Assembly (NCBI GenBank): GCA_002478545.1
Contig: DLOY01000006.1
Coordinates: 1-7,136 of the forward strand
Length of the DNA stretch: 7,136 nucleotides
From: Micrococcales bacterium UBA7472
Lineage (GTDB): Bacteria > Actinomycetota > Actinomycetes > Actinomycetales > Microbacteriaceae
Direction of reading: 5' to 3'
Shown piece by piece: positions 1 through 5,825 of the stretch. Position numbers and translations under genes: made by a program. Position 1 is the first letter of the stretch; each line of letters begins with the position of its first letter. Under the pieces are notes generated by a model. The model saw nothing but the letters and a program-made list of their open reading frames with translations. It did not search any database and was not told the origin of the DNA.

Positions 1-1065
1 GACATTGTCATCGAGTTGATTGGCGGAATTCACCCCGCCAAGGAGTATGTCGAACTTGCATTGAACTCGGGAGCCGACGTAATTACTGCCAACAAGGCGC
101 TGATTGCCGCGCACGGTCCTGAGCTGTTTGACCTTGCCGAGCAATTGGGTGCACAGCTCTATTACGAGGCTGCTGTAGCTGGAGCGATTCCGATAATTCG
201 CCCGCTGCGGGAATCGCTGGCTGGCGACAAGGTAAACCGTGTCATGGGAATCGTGAACGGAACCACCAACTTCATTCTGGACCGCATGGAGTCAACCGGT
301 GCTGACTTCAATGAAGCGTTGGCAGAGGCGACTGAACTTGGTTATGCCGAGGCTGACCCAACTGCCGACATCGAAGGTTACGACGCCGCATCGAAGGCAG
401 CGATCCTGGCTTCGCTAGCTTTTCACTCCGAGGTCCCAGTCGAGAAGGTGCATCGCGAGGGGATTACCTCGGTCACCGCACTGCAAATGGAAACCGCAAG
501 ACAGGCGGGCTATGCCGTCAAGCTGTTGGCTATCTGTGAGCGAGTAGATGACGGTTTGGTAGCACGCGTCCACCCAACCCTGATTCCTTTGGACCACCCA
601 CTCGCTGCGGTGCGCGGTGCCTACAACGCAGTTTTTGTGGAGGCCGAGTCTGCTGGTCGATTGATGTTCTACGGCGCTGGCGCTGGTGGACCACAAACTG
701 CGTCGGCAATTTTGGGAGATTTGGTTTCAGCCGCTAAGCGTCACCTCGCTGGTGGACCGGGGCTTGCAGACTCGGTGCATGCAAACCTAGAGGCGCTGCC
801 GGTTCAGCGCATCCAGACGCGCTATCAGATCACCCTTCAGGTGAGCGATGAGCCAGGTGTTCTAGCATCCATCGCATCGGTGTTTGCCGAGCATGGTGTG
901 AGCGTAGAGACCGTAAGTCAGAGTTCTGCAACCACCGGAGCGGCGTTGTTGACGGTTATGACACACAGAGCTTCAGAGCAGGCTCTGGAGCAGGTGGTCT
1001 CCTCACTACGCAGCAAGAATTCAGTTCAGCAAATTAGCTCGGTCATCCGAGTGGAGGGAATGTAA
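1..1065 (+). CDS. hom: Homoserine dehydrogenase, 5'-truncated by the window edge
   Basis: This enzyme reduces aspartate semialdehyde to homoserine with NAD(P)H, the branch-point step toward threonine and methionine. The reading frame is open from base 1 (DIVIELIGG...), so the TTG at 16 is internal and not a start. 354 residues are visible. Roughly the first 80, including the Rossmann GxGxxG motif, lie outside, judged against a usual actinobacterial length of about 430-445. Visible motifs, numbered from base 1, are the nucleotide-domain TANKALIA (about 29-36), the VAGAIPII segment (about 59-66), VNGTTNFIL (about 85-93), and DIEGYDAASK, whose Asp128 and Lys132 match the catalytic Asp/Lys pair of the family. 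A C-terminal ACT domain starts near RYQITLQVSDEPGVLASI (about 274 onward). ACT domains in this family commonly mediate threonine feedback inhibition; that this one does so is inferred. The gene ends in TAATG and shares one base with thrC, so the two are probably translationally coupled. Confidence 0.97.
   Translation, partial: DIVIELIGGIHPAKEYVELALNSGADVITANKALIAAHGPELFDLAEQLGAQLYYEAAVAGAIPIIRPLRESLAGDKVNRVMGIVNGTTNFILDRMESTGADFNEALAEATELGYAEADPTADIEGYDAASKAAILASLAFHSEVPVEKVHREGITSVTALQMETARQAGYAVKLLAICERVDDGLVARVHPTLIPLDHPLAAVRGAYNAVFVEAESAGRLMFYGAGAGGPQTASAILGDLVSAAKRHLAGGPGLADSVHANLEALPVQRIQTRYQITLQVSDEPGVLASIASVFAEHGVSVETVSQSSATTGAALLTVMTHRASEQALEQVVSSLRSKNSVQQISSVIRVEGM
1053..1057 (+). 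promoter_or_regulatory. Shine-Dalgarno site of thrC inside the end of hom
   Basis: GGAGG lies 7 nt before the thrC ATG at 1065 and is encoded by the last codons of hom. It is the strongest ribosome binding site in the window. It supports the ATG in the TAATG junction as the true thrC start and fits termination-reinitiation coupling. Confidence 0.85.
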
Positions 1066-2147
1066 TGGCTCATCAGTGGCGCGGCGTAATTCGCGAGTAT
1101 TTTGATCGACTACCTTTCACCGAGTCTGACCCGATCGTCACCCTCGGTGAGGGTGGCACTCCGCTGATTGAGGCTCCGGCGCTCGCAAAATTGTTGGATG
1201 TTGGCTCGGTTCACCTCAAGTTCGAAGGCATGAACCCGACCGGTTCGTTCAAGGACCGCGGTATGACAACTGCCGTCTCGAAGGCGAAGGGTAAGGGTGC
1301 TCAGGCTGTGATTGCAGCCTCTACCGGAAACACCTCTGCAGCTGCTGCAGCATATGCCGTGAAGGCTGGAATGCAGTCAGTTGTATTGGTTCCAGCCGGC
1401 AAGATTTCTTGGGGCAAGCTCTCTCAAGCAGTTGCTCATAAAGCTCAAATCTTGCAGGTTCGAGGCAACTTTGACGACTGCCTCAGGCTGGCGAGGGAGC
1501 TAAGCGAGGGCTATCCAGTATTTTTGGTCAACTCGGTAAACCCAGATCGACTCCAGGGTCAAAAGACCGCCGCCTTTGAGGTTTTTGACGCTCTGGGCTA
1601 CGCACCAGATCTACACGCGTTGCCACTTGGTAACGCGGGCAACATTTCCGCTTATCACCTCGGTTACCGCGAAGAAAGAGATCTCGGTCGCATTTCAACC
1701 TTGCCCAAACTATGGGGTATTCAGGCCGAGGGGAGTGCCCCTTTTATCAAGGGATCTCCAGTCCAAAAGCCCGAGACCATCGCTACCGCTATCCGCATTG
1801 GTAACCCTGCATCTTGGGATTTGGCGCAGGAGGCTAAGCGAGACACCGATGGTGCTTTTGGAGCGGTAAGCGACAAGGAAATCCTTTGGATGCACCGCTT
1901 CTTATCTCAGGAGACCGGAGTCTTTGTTGAACCATCGAGTGCAACTGGAGCCGCTGGGCTTTACAAGGCGGCAAAGTTAGGGCAGCTTCCAAAGGTCAAC
2001 TCAATTGTGATCACCGTTACCGGACACGGTCTGAAGGATCCAGACTGGGCGCTAAAGGACGAGCGTGGTCGTCAGATCAAGCCAAAGAAAGTGACCGCGA
2101 CAGCAAGTGCGGTTGCCGACATCCTCGGTTTGGAGCGCAACAAGTGA
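1065..2147 (+). CDS. thrC: Threonine synthase
   Basis: This is a PLP-dependent enzyme that converts O-phospho-L-homoserine and water to L-threonine and phosphate, the last step of threonine synthesis, in the cytoplasm. The 360 residues match the compact actinobacterial threonine synthase length and show the fold-type II PLP pattern. NPTGSFKDRGM (57-67) contains the Schiff-base lysine K63. ASTGNTSAAAAAYA (85-98) contributes substrate and phosphate contacts. GNAGNISAYHLGY (189-201) is the glycine/asparagine-rich PLP phosphate loop. VTGHGLKDPDW (318-328) is the conserved C-terminal motif. The start is ATG in the TAATG overlap with hom, with GGAGG 7 nt upstream. The 3' end overlaps thrB by four bases (GTGA). 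The LGEGGTPL stretch near residue 27 is typical of threonine synthases, which argues against threonine dehydratase or cysteine synthase. No missing key residues were seen. Confidence 0.97.
   Translation: MAHQWRGVIREYFDRLPFTESDPIVTLGEGGTPLIEAPALAKLLDVGSVHLKFEGMNPTGSFKDRGMTTAVSKAKGKGAQAVIAASTGNTSAAAAAYAVKAGMQSVVLVPAGKISWGKLSQAVAHKAQILQVRGNFDDCLRLARELSEGYPVFLVNSVNPDRLQGQKTAAFEVFDALGYAPDLHALPLGNAGNISAYHLGYREERDLGRISTLPKLWGIQAEGSAPFIKGSPVQKPETIATAIRIGNPASWDLAQEAKRDTDGAFGAVSDKEILWMHRFLSQETGVFVEPSSATGAAGLYKAAKLGQLPKVNSIVITVTGHGLKDPDWALKDERGRQIKPKKVTATASAVADILGLERNK
2132..2135 (+). promoter_or_regulatory. Shine-Dalgarno site for the GTG start of thrB
   Basis: GGAG lies 8 nt before the GTG at 2144, within the thrC codons for LERN. 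It supports the GTG start that overlaps the thrC TGA stop in the arrangement GTGA. Confidence 0.7.
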
Positions 2148-3055
2148 TCGTAAAGGTTCGCATTCCTGCGACCAGCGCAAACCTTGGCCCAGGGTTTGAC
2201 ACCCTTGGTATGGCGCTGAGTTTTTATGACGAGTACCAGGCTGAGGTTATCGAATCCGGACTTGAGATTGTGGTCGAGGGTGAGGGCGCGGGTGAGGTTT
2301 CAACCGATTCCAGCAATCTGATTTATAAGACCATCCAACATGTATTCGAAAAGGTCGGGGAGCAACCACCTGCTCTAAGAATCAGCTGCCACAACCAAAT
2401 TCCTCATGGTCGCGGTATGGGCTCCTCTGGAGCGGCCGTCGCCGGTGGTGTGATGTTGGCAACTGGGCTGTTGAGCCAAAAGCGAAGTTTCAGTGAGCAG
2501 GAGTTGCTCGAGTTCGCAACCGATATTGAGGGTCACCCAGACAACGTTGCTCCAGCATTGTTTGGTGGCTTGACCATTGCCTGGAAAGACGAAACCGGAC
2601 CGCACCACAAAAAGCTGATCGCACACCGTGGTATCTCACCTCTGGTTTTCGTTCCGCCGCATCAAATGTCTACCAAGTTGGCCAGGTCACTCCAGCCAGA
2701 GTCTGTCCCGCACACGGATGCAGTTTTCAACCTCTCGCGCTCTGCTCTGCTGGTGGCTGCGCTGACTCAGAGCCCCGAGTTACTGTTTGCAGCCACTGAG
2801 GACCGTCTCCACCAGAACTATCGAGCAAGCGCAATGCCAGAGACTTCTGCTTTGGTCGCTCAGCTTCGCGCTGCTGGCCACCCTGCGGTTGTGTCGGGTG
2901 CTGGGCCATCGGTATTGGTCTTGGAGCCATCACCTCAAGATCGCCTAAGTGCGATTGCAATCGCCAAAGAGAACTTTCCACACTGGAAAGCGCTGACGCT
3001 TGCAGTTGATTACAAAGGTGCTAGTGTTGAGCTGCAGTTTGGATCAGGCAACTAA
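2144..3055 (+). CDS. thrB: Homoserine kinase (GHMP kinase family)
   Basis: This enzyme transfers phosphate from ATP to homoserine, giving O-phosphohomoserine, the substrate of the threonine synthase encoded just upstream. The 303 residues are a normal length. All three GHMP-family motifs are visible: N-terminal IPATSANLGPGFDTLG (7-22); the glycine-rich ATP loop IPHGRGMGSSGAAVAG (86-101); and C-terminal AVVSGAGPSVLVL (248-260). EGHPDNVAPALFGG (129-142) is characteristic of homoserine kinase and separates it from mevalonate-type GHMP kinases. The start is GTG, with its last three bases forming the thrC TGA stop. The N-terminal VRIPATSANLGPGFD aligns with the usual beginning of the family, so no longer start is needed. 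It is the last gene of the threonine block and is followed by a 74-nt gap before rho. Confidence 0.97.
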   Translation: MIVKVRIPATSANLGPGFDTLGMALSFYDEYQAEVIESGLEIVVEGEGAGEVSTDSSNLIYKTIQHVFEKVGEQPPALRISCHNQIPHGRGMGSSGAAVAGGVMLATGLLSQKRSFSEQELLEFATDIEGHPDNVAPALFGGLTIAWKDETGPHHKKLIAHRGISPLVFVPPHQMSTKLARSLQPESVPHTDAVFNLSRSALLVAALTQSPELLFAATEDRLHQNYRASAMPETSALVAQLRAAGHPAVVSGAGPSVLVLEPSPQDRLSAIAIAKENFPHWKALTLAVDYKGASVELQFGSGN

Positions 3056-3129
3056 AGCCCGCCACTGCTTCTCTCACAGAAATTCTTCAAATCCGGCAAT
3101 CTGTGCCGCAAAGAAACGAGTAACCATAC
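3056..3129 (+). promoter_or_regulatory. thrB-rho intergenic leader with a small perfect hairpin
   Basis: This 74-nt gap is the only real non-coding space in the window. It holds a perfect 5-bp inverted repeat, CGGCA (3094-3098) and TGCCG (3104-3108), with a 5-nt loop. No U-run follows on the plus strand, so it does not look like an intrinsic terminator for thrB. An in-frame TAA at 3121-3123 lies two codons before the rho ATG and blocks any N-terminal extension of Rho. The purine stretch AAGAAACGAG (3111-3120) is the only candidate ribosome binding site for rho and is weak. I see no convincing -35/-10 pair. rho genes often control their own transcription through their leader, so a regulatory role is plausible but not shown here. 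Confidence 0.35.
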
Positions 3130-4746
3130 ATGGATGAAATCCAGCAGGAAAAGCCAGTAAGACGTGTTCGCCGCGCTACCAGCGCAACCGTCGAGGCTTC
3201 CGCACCACAGACTGAAGCACCACAAGAGGCCAAGACCACTCGCCGTCGCGCCACCAAGAAGGAAGCAACCGCAGAGGTAACTTCCGAAACCAAGTCTGAG
3301 TCCAAGCCAGAATCAACCTCTGAGCGCCCGGCTCGAGAGGAGCGCGCACCTCGTGAGGACCGTGGCCCACGTGAGGGTCGTCAAGATCGCGGTGGCCGCG
3401 ATCGTCAGCGCAACGAGGGTGCCGAGGAGCGCAGCGAGGGTGACAACAACCAGGGCGAGCGGGGAGAGCGCGAATCTCGTCAGGACCGTGACGATGACCG
3501 TCGCGGCGGCAGAAACCGCCGCGGTCGCTTCCGCGACCGCGACCGTCGCCGCAATGGTTCACAGGATGAAGCTGAGCCAGAGGTTTCTGAAGATGACGTG
3601 TTAGTTCCAGTTGCTGGAATCTTGGATGTCCTTGACAACTACGCCTTCCTTAGAACCTCAGGTTACCTACCGGGTCCAAACGATGTTTATGTGTCTCTTG
3701 GTCAGGTCAAGAAGTACGGCCTTCGCAAGGGTGATGCAGTGGTGGGTTCAATTCGCCAGCCACGCGAAAGTGACAATAACCAGCGCCAAAAGTTCAACGC
3801 ACTTGTGCGTGTTGACTCCGTAAACGGTTTGACTCTAGAAGAGGCAGCCGCTCGTGTTGAGTTTGGCAAGCTCACTCCGCTCTACCCAGACGCCAGACTG
3901 CGACTTGAGACTGACCCGAAGAAGCTTTCAACCAGAATTATTGACTTGGTAGCGCCAATCGGTAAAGGTCAGCGTGGATTGATTGTTTCCCCACCAAAGG
4001 CCGGTAAGACCTTGGTGCTGCAGGCAATCGCTAACGCAATTTCAACCAACAACCCAGAGGTTCACCTGATGGTTGTTCTGGTTGACGAGCGCCCTGAAGA
4101 AGTGACCGACATGCAGCGCACTGTCAAGGGTGAGGTTATTGCCTCCACCTTCGATCGCCCTGCCGACGACCACACCACCGTTGCTGAGCTAGCTATCGAG
4201 CGCGCAAAGCGCCTGGTTGAGATGGGTCACGACGTAGTTGTGCTGCTCGACTCGATTACACGTCTGGGGCGTGCCTATAACCTATCCGCTCCAGCATCCG
4301 GTCGCATTCTTTCCGGTGGTGTTGACTCTTCAGCCCTCTACCCACCAAAGAAGTTCTTCGGTGCGGCAAGAAACATCGAAAACGGTGGTTCGCTGACTAT
4401 CTTGGCAACTGCGTTGGTTGAGACCGGATCCAAGATGGATGAGGTCATCTTCGAGGAGTTCAAGGGCACCGGAAACATGGAACTTCGCCTATCTCGTCAG
4501 CTGGCTGACAAGCGAATCTTCCCAGCCGTCGACATCAACGCATCTGGTACCAGACGCGAAGAGATGTTGATGAGCCCGCAGGAGACCAAGATCATTTGGA
4601 AGCTGCGCCGCGCTCTTGCAGGCTTGGAGCAGCAGCAGGCACTTGAGCTGGTATTGAGCCGATTGAAGGACACTCAGAGCAATGTTGAGTTCCTGCTCAA
4701 GTTGGAGAAGTCAATGCCAGTTCCGTCCGAGACTGATGCGGAGTAA
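3130..4746 (+). CDS. rho: Transcription termination factor Rho, lacking a recognisable N-terminal Rho_N domain
   Basis: Rho is a hexameric RNA-dependent ATPase that releases RNA from RNA polymerase. The protein has 538 residues. Residues 1-65 are Ala/Thr/Glu/Lys-rich and look disordered. Residues 66-140 are Arg/Asp/Glu/Gly-rich, with 26 Arg in 75 positions and no Leu, Ile, Val or Met. The OB-like primary RNA-binding domain starts near VLVPVAGILDVLDNYAFLR (157-175). The ATPase core has Walker A SPPKAGKT (287-294), catalytic Glu320 in VDERPEEVTDMQR, Walker B DVVVLLDSITRLGRAYN (368-384), and the FKGTGNMELRLSR segment (444-456) corresponding to the arginine-finger region. Actinobacterial Rho proteins usually begin with a roughly 45-residue Rho_N helical domain ahead of the Arg-rich insertion. 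Here it is missing, and the in-frame TAA at 3121-3123 rules out an upstream start. Leu317 corresponds to E. coli Leu208, which is Met in M. tuberculosis Rho and linked there to bicyclomycin insensitivity. The ribosome binding site is weak; the gene ends 2 nt before prfA. Confidence 0.97.
   Translation: MDEIQQEKPVRRVRRATSATVEASAPQTEAPQEAKTTRRRATKKEATAEVTSETKSESKPESTSERPAREERAPREDRGPREGRQDRGGRDRQRNEGAEERSEGDNNQGERGERESRQDRDDDRRGGRNRRGRFRDRDRRRNGSQDEAEPEVSEDDVLVPVAGILDVLDNYAFLRTSGYLPGPNDVYVSLGQVKKYGLRKGDAVVGSIRQPRESDNNQRQKFNALVRVDSVNGLTLEEAAARVEFGKLTPLYPDARLRLETDPKKLSTRIIDLVAPIGKGQRGLIVSPPKAGKTLVLQAIANAISTNNPEVHLMVVLVDERPEEVTDMQRTVKGEVIASTFDRPADDHTTVAELAIERAKRLVEMGHDVVVLLDSITRLGRAYNLSAPASGRILSGGVDSSALYPPKKFFGAARNIENGGSLTILATALVETGSKMDEVIFEEFKGTGNMELRLSRQLADKRIFPAVDINASGTRREEMLMSPQETKIIWKLRRALAGLEQQQALELVLSRLKDTQSNVEFLLKLEKSMPVPSETDAE
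3346..3381 (+). repeat. Tandem 18-nt duplication inside rho
   Basis: Two adjacent in-frame 18-nt units, 3346-3363 and 3364-3381, agree at 13 of 18 bases and share the core CGTGAGG. They encode APREDR and GPREGR (Rho residues 73-84). This looks like a small diverged duplication in the low-complexity segment, which is known to vary greatly in length between actinobacterial Rho proteins. Confidence 0.55.
3385..3403 (+). repeat. Perfect inverted repeat in the Arg-rich segment of rho
   Basis: GATCGCGG (3385-3392) and CCGCGATC (3396-3403) are exact reverse complements separated by TGG. They would form an 8-bp, GC-rich hairpin in rho mRNA. The codons encode part of RQDRGGRDR. It may be a by-product of alternating Arg CGN and Asp/Gly codons; no U-run follows, so it is not a terminator. 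Confidence 0.6.
3502..3541 (+). repeat. Two overlapping, mutually exclusive inverted repeats in rho
   Basis: CGCGGCGG (3502-3509) pairs perfectly with CCGCCGCG (3516-3523) across a 6-nt loop. CGCGGTCGC (3520-3528) pairs perfectly with GCGACCGCG (3533-3541) across a TTCC loop. Bases 3520-3523 belong to both stems, so the RNA can complete only one at a time. The line 3481-3540 is 44/60 G+C (73%), far above the rest of the window. This segment encodes RRGGRNRRGRFRDRD, at the end of the disordered region just before the RNA-binding domain. Confidence 0.6.
4740..4743 (+). promoter_or_regulatory. Shine-Dalgarno site deciding the TTG start of prfA
   Basis: GGAG overlaps the last codon of rho and sits 5 nt before the TTG at 4749. 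With the good match of MLDSLQGLRSEHAEL to the family N-terminus, it makes TTG the likely start. There is no in-frame ATG or GTG nearby that would keep the N-terminal helix. Confidence 0.7.
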
Positions 4747-4748
4747 TC

Positions 4749-5825
4749 TTGCTCGACTCGCTGCAAGGACTTAGGTCTGAGCACGCTGAGCTGCAGCAGC
4801 AGCTCAGCGATGCTTCAGTTCACGCCAACCCCGCACTGGCAAAGAAGCTAAATCGTCGCTACGCAGAGCTATCTGCCATTTTGAACGCAGAGGCCAATGT
4901 GATTGGTCTGCAGGATGACATTGCAGCTGCTTCAGAACTGGCCAAGGAGGACGAGGCTTTCGCAGCCGAACTTCCAGGCATGCAGGATCGTCTCAAGGAA
5001 GCGCAAGAGAAATTGCGCAGGTTACTGATTCCTCGTGACCCGGACGATGGCCGCGATGTGATCATGGAGATCAAGGCCGGTGAAGGTGGAGCGGAATCCG
5101 CGCTATTCGCGGCCGATTTGCTTCGCATGTACATGTACTACGCAACCTCAAAGGGTTGGAAGGCTGAAGTCCTAGACCGCACTGAGAGTGATTTGGGCGG
5201 AATCAAGGATGTTCAGGTCGCCATCAAGTCTTCTGCAACCGACCCAGCGGACGGAGTATGGGCTCACCTGAAGTACGAGGGTGGTGTGCACCGCGTGCAG
5301 CGAGTTCCAGTCACCGAGACCCAGGGTCGCATTCACACCTCTGCCGCTGGAGTGTTGGTCTTCCCAGAAGTTGATGAGCCTGAAGAGGTTGACATCAACC
5401 AAAACGATTTGCGAATTGACGTCTTCCGCTCCTCGGGCCCCGGTGGTCAGTCGGTTAACACAACCGACTCTGCAGTGAGAATTACCCACCTTCCGACTGG
5501 AATTGTGGTCTCAATGCAGAATGAAAAATCTCAGCTGCAAAACCGCGAAGCAGCCATGCGCGTGCTACGGGCGCGCCTACTTGCTGCTCAGCAGGAGGCA
5601 ATTGAGGCTGAGCAATCAGCGGCGAGAAAATCTCAAATTCGAACCGTGGACCGCTCCGAGCGAATTCGCACCTACAACTTCCCTGAGAACCGAATCGCTG
5701 ATCATCGCACCGGTTACAAGGCATACAACCTCGACCAGGTCATGGACGGCGCCCTCGAGCCAATCGTGCAGTCAGCCATCAAGATGGACGAAGAGGCACG
5801 ACTCGCCGCCCTTGCCGGAGAGTAA
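4749..5825 (+). CDS. prfA: Peptide chain release factor 1 (RF1)
   Basis: RF1 recognises UAA and UAG stop codons in the ribosomal A site and triggers hydrolysis of peptidyl-tRNA. The 358 residues are the standard length. The N-terminal helical domain (about 1-95) is Glu/Leu/Ala-rich. The codon-recognition domain contains GGVHRVQRVPVTETQGRIHTS (178-198 region), with the PVT tripeptide at 187-189. The PxT form is diagnostic for RF1, since RF2 carries SPF. The catalytic loop RSSGPGGQSVNTTDSAVRI has GGQ at 232-234, and Gln234 is the expected methylation site for PrmC, encoded next. A C-terminal domain with RSERIRTYNFPENRIADHR (302-320) completes the protein. The start is TTG, 2 nt after the rho stop and preceded by GGAG. 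The 3' end overlaps prmC by one base (TAATG). In mycobacteria rpmE lies between rho and prfA; here it does not. Confidence 0.97.
   Translation: MLDSLQGLRSEHAELQQQLSDASVHANPALAKKLNRRYAELSAILNAEANVIGLQDDIAAASELAKEDEAFAAELPGMQDRLKEAQEKLRRLLIPRDPDDGRDVIMEIKAGEGGAESALFAADLLRMYMYYATSKGWKAEVLDRTESDLGGIKDVQVAIKSSATDPADGVWAHLKYEGGVHRVQRVPVTETQGRIHTSAAGVLVFPEVDEPEEVDINQNDLRIDVFRSSGPGGQSVNTTDSAVRITHLPTGIVVSMQNEKSQLQNREAAMRVLRARLLAAQQEAIEAEQSAARKSQIRTVDRSERIRTYNFPENRIADHRTGYKAYNLDQVMDGALEPIVQSAIKMDEEARLAALAGE

Noticed and set aside
16..18. TTG at 16 as the start of homoserine dehydrogenase
   Set aside because: The frame is open and family-like upstream to base 1 (DIVIE), and starting there would remove the dinucleotide-binding motif. 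The gene is simply cut by the window edge.
415..696. A minus-strand open frame of 93 codons inside hom
   Set aside because: It lies entirely within the conserved catalytic part of homoserine dehydrogenase and has no family resemblance.
3000..3027. A possible promoter for rho at the end of thrB: TTGCAG, 16 nt, TAGTGT
   Set aside because: Each hexamer matches only about half of the sigma-70 consensus; such matches are expected by chance.
3094..3120. An intrinsic terminator after thrB
   Set aside because: The stem is only 5 bp and is followed by CAAAGAAACG, not a T-run, on the plus strand; the opposite strand also lacks a proper T-run.
3176..3562. A 128-codon open frame on the minus strand opposite the Arg-rich part of rho
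   Set aside because: It is Arg/His/Gly-rich low complexity that mirrors the CGN/GAC codons of rho. It has no recognisable domain and fully overlaps a certain gene.
5172..5489. A minus-strand open frame of 105 codons inside prfA
   Set aside because: It is a shadow of the strongly conserved PVT and GGQ regions of RF1, with no independent support.
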